A stretch of DNA of 62,658 nt, taken from positions 1 to 62,658 of the forward strand of contig CANQQU010000006.1 of the NCBI GenBank assembly GCA_947626085.1. The letters are read 5' to 3'. Shown one piece after another: positions 1 to 8,863 of this stretch; the stretch's first letter is position 1; the number at the start of each line of letters is the position of its first letter. Both the position numbers and the translations under genes were made by a program. The notes below the pieces were generated by a model that saw only the letters and a program-made list of their open reading frames with translations, was not told where the DNA came from and did not search any database. The DNA is from an uncultured Oscillospiraceae bacterium. Lineage in GTDB: Bacteria; Bacillota; Clostridia; Oscillospirales; Oscillospiraceae.

Positions 1-2
1 AC

Positions 3-119
3 GCAAATGGCAAGCGGCAGCATATGGAGCTGAAATATGTACATAGCCGCTCCCTCTGGCTGGATCTGAAGATCCTGTTCGCAACGGTCAAGGCAGTCGT
101 GAAGAGAAACGGAATATGA
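3..119 (+). CDS. Undecaprenyl-phosphate sugar phosphotransferase, C-terminal end only
   Basis: The open frame from the left edge ends at a TGA at 117-119. Its translation ends HSRSLWLDLKILFATVKAV followed by a short basic tail, the usual C-terminus of bacterial sugar transferases (WcaJ/RfbP type) that load the first sugar phosphate onto undecaprenyl phosphate at the membrane. The stop overlaps the start of the next glycosyltransferase (ATGA), as expected for the first enzyme of a polysaccharide operon. Only 38 codons are visible, so substrate and start are unknown. The call rests on the tail motif and the context. Confidence 0.7.
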   Translation, partial: ANGKRQHMELKYVHSRSLWLDLKILFATVKAVVKRNGI

Positions 120-1027
120 GAGATGTTGAGCAAGAGCGTACCCAAAACGCGAAAATCGGATTTGTGATCCTTACCTGGAATTCAGAAAACTGCATTTCAA
201 GCTGCCTTTCCTCCATCTTTTCTCTGGATCCCAGTAGGTTGTCCGGGAAGGTCATTGTGGTGGATAACGGCTCTACGGATCAGACCGTGGAGCGGATCTG
301 CAAAGTGGTCGACGACTGCGGCAAGCAAAGCGGATTTACCTGTGAATTGCGGAAGCTGGACAAGAATTACGGCACGACGATCAGCAGAAACATCGGGCTG
401 AAACGCCTAATGGCGGAAGATATAGATTACATTTGCGTTTTGGATTCCGACACGGTGGTCAATTCCGACGCGATCTTGACACTGACCCATGTGCTGGACG
501 GGGACCCTTCGGTGGGTATCGTTGGACCCCGTATGCTGGATAAAAACCGGTTCTATCAGCATTCCGGCCGCAATCTTCCCACGCTGACAGAAAAGGCCCT
601 CAAGGTCTTGCCTTTGAAAGGTCTTCATGAAATGGGGACCCGTATGGAGGTCTCGATCCCGGACGAGGGAACCGGCTGCGTCCCTGTGGGCTATCTGCTG
701 TCAGCCTGCTGGATGATGCGGAAGGAACTTCCCGCGGAGATCGGGCCGCTGGATGAGCGAATTTTCTATGCGCCGGAGGATGTGGATTACTGCATCCGCT
801 GTCAAAAAGCCGGCTACAGCGTTCAATATTGCTATGACGCGGAGATCATCCACGAATGGCAGCGCCTGTCCCGGAAAAAGCTGTTCAGCAAGCACAATTA
901 CGAGCATATCAAAGGGCTGGCGTACCTATTCTGGAAGCACCGGTACGCGTTCCATACATCAGGGCTGGACCGTGTATTCGCGCGGCGGCGAAATCAGAAT
1001 AAAACAACGGAGAGCATCGCGTTATGA
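116..1027 (+). CDS. Family 2 glycosyltransferase
   Basis: A 303-residue GT-A fold enzyme. It has an N-terminal strand near residue 15 (IGFVILTWN), the nucleotide-binding VVDNGSTD at residues 48-55 and a metal-binding DSD at residues 110-112. A downstream YAPEDVDYCIR segment is typical of rhamnosyltransferase-like GT2 proteins, which add a sugar to a lipid-linked glycan on the cytoplasmic face of the membrane. There is no membrane segment. It overlaps the preceding transferase by four bases and the following radical SAM gene by four, so it is co-translated within the operon. Donor and acceptor cannot be read from sequence. Confidence 0.85.
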   Translation: MRDVEQERTQNAKIGFVILTWNSENCISSCLSSIFSLDPSRLSGKVIVVDNGSTDQTVERICKVVDDCGKQSGFTCELRKLDKNYGTTISRNIGLKRLMAEDIDYICVLDSDTVVNSDAILTLTHVLDGDPSVGIVGPRMLDKNRFYQHSGRNLPTLTEKALKVLPLKGLHEMGTRMEVSIPDEGTGCVPVGYLLSACWMMRKELPAEIGPLDERIFYAPEDVDYCIRCQKAGYSVQYCYDAEIIHEWQRLSRKKLFSKHNYEHIKGLAYLFWKHRYAFHTSGLDRVFARRRNQNKTTESIAL

Positions 1028-2487
1028 AGGTATATTTTGTGAATCCGCCATTTAAGGCGGAGTATGGGAAATTTTCCAGGGAGAATCGAAGCCCCGCGCT
1101 CACCCGCAGCGGGACGCTGTATTACCCGCTGTGGTTGATCTATGCCGCCGCGGTATGTGAAAAGGACGGCTTTGAGGTGGCGTTTTTGGACGCGCCCGCC
1201 GCGCCGTTAAACGAGGAGCAGGCGCTGGAGCGGATCCGGTGTATGGGGGCCGACGCCAGGCTTTTTGTGATCGAGACCAGCACGCCCTCGATTTACAGCG
1301 ACGTCGCGTTTGCGGAGAAGATCAGAGCGTTTTATCCGGATTCCTTTATTCTGCTGGTCGGTACGCACCCGTCCGCCCTGCCGGAAGAAACGCTACGGCT
1401 GAGTTCAAAGGTTGATGCGGTGGCGCGGAAGGAATTTGACTACATCGTTCGGGATATCGCCCGGGCCCTGCGGGACGGCACCGATCCGCTGAATGTAAAC
1501 GGTATTACATATTGGAAAAACGGCGAAATTTGCGCCAATCCCGATATGGAATACATTACCAACCTCGACGAAATCCCGTTCGCGGCGCGGTTCATTAAGG
1601 AGCACCTGAACTACAAAGACTATTTCTTTGCCGCGTCGACCTATCCAGAAATCCAGATCTTCACAGGGCGCGGCTGCATGGCGCGCTGCAATTTCTGCGT
1701 TTACCCGCAGACCATGCACGGGCACCAGTACCGGCTCAGAAGCCCGGAGAATGTCGCAGCTGAATTCCAATACATTGCGGACAATTTCCCGGATGTGAAG
1801 GAGGTGGTGATCGAGGACGATACCTTCACCGCCAAAAAGGATAGAGTCATCGAAATTTGCAAACTGCTTGTTGAGAAAGGTCTGAACAAGCGTCTGAAGT
1901 GGCTGTGCAACGCCCGGGTCAATCTGGATCTGGAGACGATGAAGGCCATGAAGGCCGCCGGGTGCCGCCTGATCATTCCCGGCATCGAAAGCGGCTCCCA
2001 GCAGATCCTGAAAAACATCAAGAAGGGCACGACTCTCGCCCAGATCCATGCTTATATTGAAAACGCCCGAAAGGCGAAGCTGATGGTCCACGCCTGTTAT
2101 ATGGTCGGCAACAATGGGGAAACGCGGGAGACGATGGAGGAGACCCTGCATCTGGCGCTGGAGCTGAATACCGATACAGCGCAGTTCTATCCGCTGTTGC
2201 CCTTCCCCGGGACGGAAGCGTACGCGTGGGCAAAAGCGAATGGATATATCAAAGGCGGGTACGCCGACTATGTGAAGGAAGACGGCACGATCAACTGCGT
2301 GCTGGAGCTGCCGGGCTTGTCTTCGGAGGAACTGGTAAAATTCTGCGACGACGCGAGAAAACGGTATTATCTGCGCCCAAGATATATCGCGCACCGCCTC
2401 TGGCGGGGCCTGCAAAGCCCGGAGGATCTAAAACGAAGCCTGAAAGCGTTTGGGAAATTGAAAGGGTATTTGTTTAAGCATGAATGA
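1024..2487 (+). CDS. B12-binding-domain radical SAM enzyme
   Basis: A 487-residue protein. The first 150 residues or so resemble a cobalamin-binding Rossmann domain (VNPPF at the start, LLVGTHPSALP near residue 110). A radical SAM core follows with the cluster motif CMARCNFC (C218, C222, C225). The family uses a 4Fe-4S cluster, SAM and often cobalamin for methylations or rearrangements on unactivated carbon. Its place between glycosyltransferase and acyltransferase genes, overlapping both, suggests it modifies a sugar or the carrier lipid, but that is inference. The product could also be a methylated or ring-altered sugar precursor. Confidence 0.8.
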   Translation: MKVYFVNPPFKAEYGKFSRENRSPALTRSGTLYYPLWLIYAAAVCEKDGFEVAFLDAPAAPLNEEQALERIRCMGADARLFVIETSTPSIYSDVAFAEKIRAFYPDSFILLVGTHPSALPEETLRLSSKVDAVARKEFDYIVRDIARALRDGTDPLNVNGITYWKNGEICANPDMEYITNLDEIPFAARFIKEHLNYKDYFFAASTYPEIQIFTGRGCMARCNFCVYPQTMHGHQYRLRSPENVAAEFQYIADNFPDVKEVVIEDDTFTAKKDRVIEICKLLVEKGLNKRLKWLCNARVNLDLETMKAMKAAGCRLIIPGIESGSQQILKNIKKGTTLAQIHAYIENARKAKLMVHACYMVGNNGETRETMEETLHLALELNTDTAQFYPLLPFPGTEAYAWAKANGYIKGGYADYVKEDGTINCVLELPGLSSEELVKFCDDARKRYYLRPRYIAHRLWRGLQSPEDLKRSLKAFGKLKGYLFKHE

Positions 2488-3516
2488 ACATTTGAATTCA
2501 ATAAAATCAAATACCAGGGACACTACAATTGACTGTTTGAAGGGTTTTGCTATCGTTTTGGTGGTCTTAGGCCATATTATTGACGGAAATAGGGCACAGA
2601 ATGTTATACAGGGACAATGGCTCGATTATTTGTATAATGCGATTTATCTGTTCCATATGCCGTTGTTTTTCGTACTGTCTGGGATGGCACTTTGTTTATC
2701 AACCCGGAATTCCAAGCGGGGGGGGTAAGCAGTTGCTTGAATCTGCTTATTCTGTACCTGTTTTGGCAGATTTTCTATAATACATTTCGAGGTATTTTCT
2801 CATCAATTGTAAACAAATCAGCAGCAGATAATTTTATTCTTGAACTTCTCCTTCCGGATACGTTGTACTGGTATTTGATTACACTGTTTTATTACTATCT
2901 ACTCTATTTTCTGATATTGTGCAAGTTGACACAAAAGGCTTTGAACTGGGTATGGGTGGGTTCTGTCCTTTTGAGCGCATTTATGCCATGGATTTCAGAA
3001 CAGTTTGGTGGGCTTAAGTATCTGTATAAGTTGCCTTTCCATTTTTCCTTTTTCCTTACTGGGTATTTGCTGATGGAACGGAAGGGGAATATTCAGGAAA
3101 AGCTTAAAAATGCAAAGTGGCTTCCATGCCTGTCTCTAATTGGCATAGTGGCAGGTGGCAACAAAGAAATTTTGATATTTCCTTTTGTGCGCGTTGTTTC
3201 CGCTTTTTCTGTCATTGCTGGCCTCTTGCATATTGTCCTGAGATATGAAACCTTGTCTAAAGCTCGGTTGCTTTGTTACTTTGGCAGAAACTCAATTTAT
3301 ATCTATGTTCTGCACAATTATCTTACGGTCGCAATGCGGACGATATATGTAAAAATGGGGTTTGTCGTTCCACAGTTAATTTACCTGGTTTTTTGCTTGG
3401 TTTTTGCTATTTTAGGCTGTTTGATTATCAGGGAAATTGTGCAGAAGCTTTGGCCGCTGGATGTGTTCTTTCGGCCTGTAAGAACGTTGAAAAGAATTAG
3501 AGGGAAAGCTTCGTAA
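2480..3516 (+). pseudogene. Acyltransferase 3 family membrane protein, switched off at a poly-G tract
   Basis: The reading frame starts at 2480 (MNEHLNSIKSNTRDTTIDC) and shows the acyltransferase 3 opening TIDCLKGFAIVLVVLGHII and a membrane segment with FHMPLFFVLSGM. It stops after 82 residues at a TAA directly behind eight G residues (2718-2725). The rest of the protein, with about eight further membrane segments and a basic C-terminus, continues in another frame from VSSCLNLL to 3516. One extra G would join both parts into a 345-residue protein of normal family length. The family transfers acetyl or other acyl groups onto surface sugars. I read this as a phase-variable gene in the OFF state rather than decay, because no other lesion is visible. 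Confidence 0.8.
2718..2725 (+). repeat. Poly-G tract (8 G) followed by TAA
   Basis: Eight G residues follow CAAGC and are followed by TAAGCAG. In the upstream frame the tract reads Arg-Gly-Gly-stop. With one more G it reads Arg-Gly-Gly-Val-Ser-Ser and continues through the acyltransferase. Homopolymers this long are prone to slipped-strand mispairing. The tract matches the two longer ones at 14938 and 21372 in being directly followed by TAA. Confidence 0.85.
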
Positions 3517-3871
3517 TAATCACGGATTTGACGGTCATACGACAGAAATTTACATTTTATCGGGATTATCCCGCTCTATATTCATAGACCATATTTCAAA
3601 AAGCTTATCACTGAAGAAGCCATTCAGATTGCGCTGTGCAACGGTTGGCAGGACAAACGTGACTGCCGGTGTCTTGCCTATTTGAGAAAACAGGGATATG
3701 GAATATGGAGAAAGAGAACCTGCGGAAATGAGGCGAAAAAGTCTCGGTGTGAACCATAGTCAATAAAGTGGACAAGCAAAACTTTGGAGATACAGGAATT
3801 CTGCATGATTAGGGGACATGCCATGATTATGGGAATGAGGTCTGGAGGAATTATAGAAGCCTGAAATAAAG
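3517..3871. other. Gap without a clear gene
   Basis: There is no open frame of useful length with a ribosome binding site here. A short stretch near 3600-3700 reads LITEEAIQIALCNGWQDK, which looks like old coding sequence, but I cannot name it. Together with the degraded glycosyltransferase that follows, this marks a scar of lost genes inside the glycan locus. Confidence 0.5.
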
Positions 3872-4047
3872 GTGGAGTTCTACCTTCACCAGTGCCTAGA
3901 CAGCATTATCCGGCAGACGTAGGAGCATCTGGAGATTCTTCTGATTGACGACGGTTTCCCGGATCGCAGCGGAGCGATTTGCGGTGAATCGTGCAAAGCG
4001 ACGAGAGAATAAGAATCGTTCACAAAAAGAATCAGACGTATACAATG
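3872..4047 (+). pseudogene. Remnant of a family 2 glycosyltransferase N-terminus
   Basis: The frame from 3872 reads YLHQCLDSIIRQT, an in-frame TAG, then EHLEILLIDDGFPDRSGAIC. This is the N-terminal donor-binding part of a GT2 enzyme (normally IDDGSPD). A second stop follows, and a shifted frame continues as RIVHKKNQTYT. Two stops, a frameshift and the absence of the rest of the domain show a dead fragment. It lies just upstream of an intact GT2 gene, so replacement of one transferase by another is a likely history. Confidence 0.7.
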
Positions 4048-4092
4048 GCAACATTTTAACGTGAATTGTTGCTGGGAAAGAGAGGGTATGAT

Positions 4093-5106
4093 ATGCAACA
4101 GAAGGTTTTGACCATTGTGGTTCCTTCCTACAATACTTCGCAATATATCAACAAGTGCATTTCCTCCTTTTTGGATGAGAGCATTTTGGATGATTTGGAG
4201 GTTTTGATAATCGACGATGGGAGTGCAGATAATACCTACGAAATCGCTAAGCGATTCGAGGAGCAATACCCGAACACCGTTCATGCCGTACGAAAGGAGA
4301 ACGGGGGACACGGCTCTGTCATCAATGTTGGAATCCAAATGACATCGGGCAAATACATGAAGGTCGTTGATGGAGATGATTGGGTGCTTACGGAGAACCT
4401 GTGTCGGCTCGTCAATGATTTAAAGGAACAAGATGCTGATATGGTTCTCAATCCGTTTCATTATGTATTCGCTATGACAAACAAAACTAAGCTTGTCCCC
4501 ATGGATTCAGTATATTGTGGGAGGGAACAGCGATTTCAGGATGTCTGCCTTCATGTCGCAAAACATTTGAAGCTGACGGGGATTAGTTATCGGACTGAAT
4601 TGCTGCGGGAGAATCATATCCGCGTTCGGGAAAAGGCATATTATGAGGACATAGAATATAATTTATTCCCGACGCCGTATATCAATACGATTACCATTTT
4701 TGATTATCCGATCTATCAGTATCTGGTCGCACAGAGTAGCCAAAGTGTCTCGAGTTCAAACCTATTAAAGAATCAACACATGTTTTATACAATTATGCAG
4801 GACTGTATCGAATTCTATGAGAAAAACCAATGCATGCTCGCTGAGAACGTGCAAAGATATATAAAAAAAGTTGTGCTGGATTTTATCCGATCGCAATACA
4901 ATATCTATTTGCGCGGGGCCTCCGACCCGAATGCTTTTGCAGACTTACAGAGATTTAATCAAGATTTCCGAAATAACTACGGAGCATATTATGCTGAGAT
5001 TGGAAAGCGGGATGCTTACGTTGCAATCTTGCAGAAGGAAAACAAACCGATGTTTATTGTCCTTTCACGTGTGATGAAGATTTATAGAAAACTGTTTAGA
5101 TGGTAA
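4093..5106 (+). CDS. Family 2 glycosyltransferase
   Basis: I start at 4093 (MQQKVLTIVVPSYNTS) because GAGAGGG lies six bases upstream; an earlier in-frame start at 4066 has no such site. The protein has 337 residues, with the GT2 nucleotide-binding IIDDGSADNTYE near residue 45, ENGGHGSVINVGI, and the metal-binding DGDD near residue 93. The C-terminal half is helical and basic. The enzyme should build the repeat unit in the cytoplasm. Base composition is more AT-rich than the first three genes, in keeping with a mosaic locus. Confidence 0.85.
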   Translation: MQQKVLTIVVPSYNTSQYINKCISSFLDESILDDLEVLIIDDGSADNTYEIAKRFEEQYPNTVHAVRKENGGHGSVINVGIQMTSGKYMKVVDGDDWVLTENLCRLVNDLKEQDADMVLNPFHYVFAMTNKTKLVPMDSVYCGREQRFQDVCLHVAKHLKLTGISYRTELLRENHIRVREKAYYEDIEYNLFPTPYINTITIFDYPIYQYLVAQSSQSVSSSNLLKNQHMFYTIMQDCIEFYEKNQCMLAENVQRYIKKVVLDFIRSQYNIYLRGASDPNAFADLQRFNQDFRNNYGAYYAEIGKRDAYVAILQKENKPMFIVLSRVMKIYRKLFRW

Positions 5107-5152
5107 ATTTAGCGATACAGAACGGACTATACACGAGTAGGAGGGAAATCGT

Positions 5153-6226
5153 ATGCAATACGATTCGATTGTGGTAGGCAGCGGATTGTCCGGTGCCACG
5201 ACGGCCAGACGGCTGGCGGAAGAGAAAAACCAAAAGGTCTTAGTCGTCGAAAAACGCAACTACATAGGCGGCTACTGCTATGATTACCGTGACGAAAACG
5301 GTATATTGGTCCACAAGCACGGGCCGCACATCTTCCGTACCGAGTCGGAGAAGGTGTGGCGGTTCCTCTCACGCTTTACCGAGTGGGAGGATTATCAGCA
5401 TAAAGTGCTGACAAACGTGAACGGGCAGTTTTACCCCATGCCGATCAACCTCGATACTGTCAACCAATTCCTCGGAACAAGCTATACCGCCGAAACGGTG
5501 GACGAGTATTTCGCGGCGCATCGGACGAATCCGCCGGAGATCAACTGCGTGAAGGACGTGATCGAAAGCCAGATCGGGCCAGAATTTTACCACGCCTTCT
5601 TTGAAAAGTACACGGAGAAGCAGTGGGGGCTTTCTTGTGAGCAGCTTCCGCCGGAGATTGTCGCCCGTATCCCAATCCGCAAGAACCGGGATGATCGCTA
5701 TTTCACCCACCGCTGGCAGGCTATGCCGAAAGAGGGCTACACGAAGATGATTCAAAATATGCTGGATCATCCGAACATCCATATCCTTCTCAACACGGGT
5801 TACAAAGACGTCAAAGACGGCATCGAGTGCGACCACATCTATTTCAGTGGCCCCATCGACGAGTATTACGATTACCGCTACGGAAAACTGCCATATCGCA
5901 GCGTGACGTTCCAGTTCGAAACCTACCCCGTCGAGCAGTATCAACCTGTGTCCGTTGTTAATTACCCGAACAACTACGACTATACGAGAATCACGGAATT
6001 TAAGCATTTCTACCGCGGCAAGACCGCAAATACCGTGATCGCGAAAGAAATCCCCGGCTCCGACGGCGACCCGTCCTATCCGATTCCGACGAACGAGAAT
6101 AAGGAGCTGTATAACAAATATGCGGCGATACCGAATGATAAAGTGACGTTTATCGGGCGGTTGGGGGAGTATAGGTATTACAGTATGGATCAGATTGTGG
6201 AGAAGATGGTTGAACTTACTTTATAA
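5153..6226 (+). CDS. glf: UDP-galactopyranose mutase
   Basis: A 357-residue flavoenzyme that interconverts UDP-galactopyranose and UDP-galactofuranose in the cytoplasm. Visible marks are the FAD dinucleotide motif VVGSGLSGAT at the start, VVEKRNYIGG, HGPHIFRT and the family signature EKYTEKQWG, with GRLGEYRYYSMD near the end. A strong AGGAGGG site lies seven bases before the ATG. The product implies galactofuranose in the glycan. A second, more distant copy lies at 22366, so the locus probably has two separately acquired Galf supplies. Confidence 0.92.
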   Translation: MQYDSIVVGSGLSGATTARRLAEEKNQKVLVVEKRNYIGGYCYDYRDENGILVHKHGPHIFRTESEKVWRFLSRFTEWEDYQHKVLTNVNGQFYPMPINLDTVNQFLGTSYTAETVDEYFAAHRTNPPEINCVKDVIESQIGPEFYHAFFEKYTEKQWGLSCEQLPPEIVARIPIRKNRDDRYFTHRWQAMPKEGYTKMIQNMLDHPNIHILLNTGYKDVKDGIECDHIYFSGPIDEYYDYRYGKLPYRSVTFQFETYPVEQYQPVSVVNYPNNYDYTRITEFKHFYRGKTANTVIAKEIPGSDGDPSYPIPTNENKELYNKYAAIPNDKVTFIGRLGEYRYYSMDQIVEKMVELTL

Positions 6227-6251
6227 CAAAATTTATTGAGGAATAGATATT

Positions 6252-7421
6252 ATGCTCTTAAAAGAATACATTCAATCACATGTCATGGTATATGCTTTCA
6301 TATTGAATATACTATGTCATCTTAGTTCAAATACAAAAAAATATTTATCTTTGATTAAAGAAATGTCAAATATTGATTCGATATCGGATTACAGTATGTT
6401 TTGCAAACATATGAAATCAACAAAAAATAATCCGTCAATTACAGCTCCTCGATATGACAAGTATTGTAGTGAATCGCTAAGAAACTATGGCTATTACCAA
6501 GCAATATTAAAATATGCGGGAATTGAAAATGATTCGTTCCCCTATATTGCTTTTGAACATGGGGTACGATTTAGCTCTGCCCATTGGACAGAATCTTCAG
6601 AAAAACCAATCCATACCATAAGTTATGCATGTCAAGGTCCTGGAAGGCATTCGGAAATCCATGATCTTGACCCGTGGAAACCTGTGTTCATTTTTGGACC
6701 CTATATTCATTACGTCTCACCTTATTATTCCAATGAAAAAACTATGCAAATAAAGAATAATATAGGAAAAGTTTTACTCGTTTTTCCTAGCCATTCATGG
6801 GAGCGTGGGGAAAAGAAGACGGAGTGTAGTTTGTTCGACATAGTATATAAAAAATACGCCGATTATTACGACACGATTTTGGTATGCGCTTATTGGAATG
6901 ATATTGATGCACCTATTATAGACTTGTTTGTTAAGAAAGGTGCTACAATTGTTTCAGCAGGATTCAGGAACGATCCAAATTTTATACGAAGATTAAAAAC
7001 CATAATTTCATTGGCAGATGACGTTGTCCTCGACGATATAGGTACTAATATCGGGTTTTGCAAGTACATGAATAAGCCAGTTTATCTTGAATGCGCATCC
7101 TCACGATTTCCAAATGACAAATATTTTACTGAAAACTTTATACGATTTCACGAGGCTTTCTTTTCGCATAATAGAGTATTTACCGAGGAACAGCTTTTGC
7201 ACCAGAACAAGTTATATGAATTCTTTTGGGGGGGAGAAAACTATCTGAAAACCGCTGATGAAGTTAAAGATATATTTGAAGTTTTGAAAGAGATGAGCAT
7301 AGAATCGTATTACAACATAAATAAAATGCCTGAATTTATACGCACACATTGCGGTGGAACGAATATAGAACGCCGCTATAAATTAATGGCAGATGCAGTT
7401 TCCCCATCTGTTTGGCAATAA
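6252..7421 (+). CDS. Uncharacterised glycan-locus protein, possible glycosyltransferase
   Basis: I do not recognise this 389-residue protein. It is soluble-looking apart from a hydrophobic stretch near residues 10-25. Its middle reads LLVFPSHSWERG and later LADDVVLDDIGTNIGFCKY, an arrangement that recalls the nucleotide-sugar domain of GT-B enzymes, but this is weak. The DNA is strongly AT-rich compared with the flanks, like the polymerase gene that follows, which suggests joint transfer. A run of seven G at 7228-7234 encodes Trp-Gly-Gly; loss or gain of one base would stop translation within about a dozen codons. Confidence 0.6.
   Translation: MLLKEYIQSHVMVYAFILNILCHLSSNTKKYLSLIKEMSNIDSISDYSMFCKHMKSTKNNPSITAPRYDKYCSESLRNYGYYQAILKYAGIENDSFPYIAFEHGVRFSSAHWTESSEKPIHTISYACQGPGRHSEIHDLDPWKPVFIFGPYIHYVSPYYSNEKTMQIKNNIGKVLLVFPSHSWERGEKKTECSLFDIVYKKYADYYDTILVCAYWNDIDAPIIDLFVKKGATIVSAGFRNDPNFIRRLKTIISLADDVVLDDIGTNIGFCKYMNKPVYLECASSRFPNDKYFTENFIRFHEAFFSHNRVFTEEQLLHQNKLYEFFWGGENYLKTADEVKDIFEVLKEMSIESYYNINKMPEFIRTHCGGTNIERRYKLMADAVSPSVWQ
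7228..7234 (+). repeat. Seven-G tract inside a coding region
   Basis: The tract reads in frame as Phe-Trp-Gly-Gly-Glu. Plus or minus one base leads to a TGA a few codons later. It lacks the TAA that follows the three longer tracts, so it may be an ordinary Gly-Gly codon choice or a weak switch point. Confidence 0.5.
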
Positions 7422-7459
7422 GAATATTATTTCAGGCTGACAAGGAGATAAGCTATTCA

Positions 7460-8863
7460 ATGATAGTTCAAAAAGATAGATTCGTATGTACCGGTACAAT
7501 GTTTATTGTAATGCTATTCTGTGTACTCTTTTCTAATATCAAAACGATTTCTTATATTGCACTCTGTATATTCATTTTTTATTGGATGTACTTGTATCAT
7601 TTTAATAAGACTTATTTTATTAAATACTTAGCCTTCATTTTTGCGGCTATTGGAACTGTTGTGGGGGCAGCGATTATTGAATTATTTCCTGAGCAATATC
7701 TTCCTGAATTGAGATGTCAATCACATTTTACAGGTTCTCTACCACTAATTATATTTTCTTATTGGATCTTTCTATATGTCCTTGAATTAAGAGACTACCA
7801 TTACGGTGACAACATTAGGAAAATACAAGTTGATAGCATTGAAAAAGGTCAGTCTAAAAGGGAAATTAACTTATTTGCTTTTGCTTCCTGTATTTTACTA
7901 TTTGTGCTATTTGCCTATGTTGCAACACACACCCTCCCAGCATCATTGCTTGGAACTGATAGATTCGGATTTGCATTAAGTTACGAAATGCCATGGATTA
8001 TTTCGAAAATTAGTGTGTCTTCATATCTATTACTTATTTTCCCACTTCTTGCATTAGTATATACCAGCCGAATTGTTGCGATTGTTTCAATATTATTGTA
8101 CTGTATATTTAATTTTTGGATTGGCGAAAAGTTTGGTGCCTTTTTCACCTTAATGTGTATTTTATTGATTGTTATGTACAATAAGATATTATTGGTTAAT
8201 CAGAAAAAATTAAGAAAATATCTTATGGTTATTATTTCAATTTTTGTTGTACTGGTGGTCGTAGCAGTTACTATTTTTTCATCTTCTACCGATACAAATC
8301 CATATGAATATTTCACTCAAAGGGCTGCTCAACAAGGACAGCTATGGTGGAAAACGTATGATTTATATAGTGGTACAGCTCACCCAAATGAATTTGTTAA
8401 TGAAATAAATGCTTTTGTAGAAGGCGAAAAATCAATTAGAGAAAGCGTCGGGGCAAATAACGGAATATATAAGGTTATGTATTTATGTGCTCCGGAGTCA
8501 GTAGTATCGTCGAGATTAGCTGGAGGCTCACGGTATACGCAGGCGGATTATGCAGTTGTGTATTATTATTTCGGCATTCTTGGTGTAATTATATATTCTA
8601 TAATAATGGGGTTGATAATATCCAGTATTGTAAATTCATTTATTCATTCATTACAGAATAAGGAATATATTAAAGCGGTGATTTATTTACGATTCTTTAT
8701 CATGATTCGTACTTCGTTTTCAATGTTTACGTTTGGCGGTTTTTTGAGTTTCCTTTCCATACTATCATATGTATATTTGGTTTTTGCTCATGGAAGAAGA
8801 TTGCAGTTTAGACTTCATAAAAGCCTGAAATCACAAGTAGAAAATGGGAAATTAAATGTCTAA
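7460..8863 (+). CDS. Wzy-like O-antigen/capsule polymerase
   Basis: A 467-residue integral membrane protein with about ten to twelve hydrophobic segments and a large hydrophilic loop near residues 280-360. This is the topology of Wzy polymerases, which join lipid-linked repeat units outside the membrane. The family has almost no conserved motifs, so the call rests on topology and on the flippase gene overlapping its end. I chose the ATG at 7460 because AAGGAG precedes it; a TTG at 7412 overlapping the upstream gene is the alternative. The gene is very AT-rich, which points to transfer. Confidence 0.72.
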   Translation: MIVQKDRFVCTGTMFIVMLFCVLFSNIKTISYIALCIFIFYWMYLYHFNKTYFIKYLAFIFAAIGTVVGAAIIELFPEQYLPELRCQSHFTGSLPLIIFSYWIFLYVLELRDYHYGDNIRKIQVDSIEKGQSKREINLFAFASCILLFVLFAYVATHTLPASLLGTDRFGFALSYEMPWIISKISVSSYLLLIFPLLALVYTSRIVAIVSILLYCIFNFWIGEKFGAFFTLMCILLIVMYNKILLVNQKKLRKYLMVIISIFVVLVVVAVTIFSSSTDTNPYEYFTQRAAQQGQLWWKTYDLYSGTAHPNEFVNEINAFVEGEKSIRESVGANNGIYKVMYLCAPESVVSSRLAGGSRYTQADYAVVYYYFGILGVIIYSIIMGLIISSIVNSFIHSLQNKEYIKAVIYLRFFIMIRTSFSMFTFGGFLSFLSILSYVYLVFAHGRRLQFRLHKSLKSQVENGKLNV

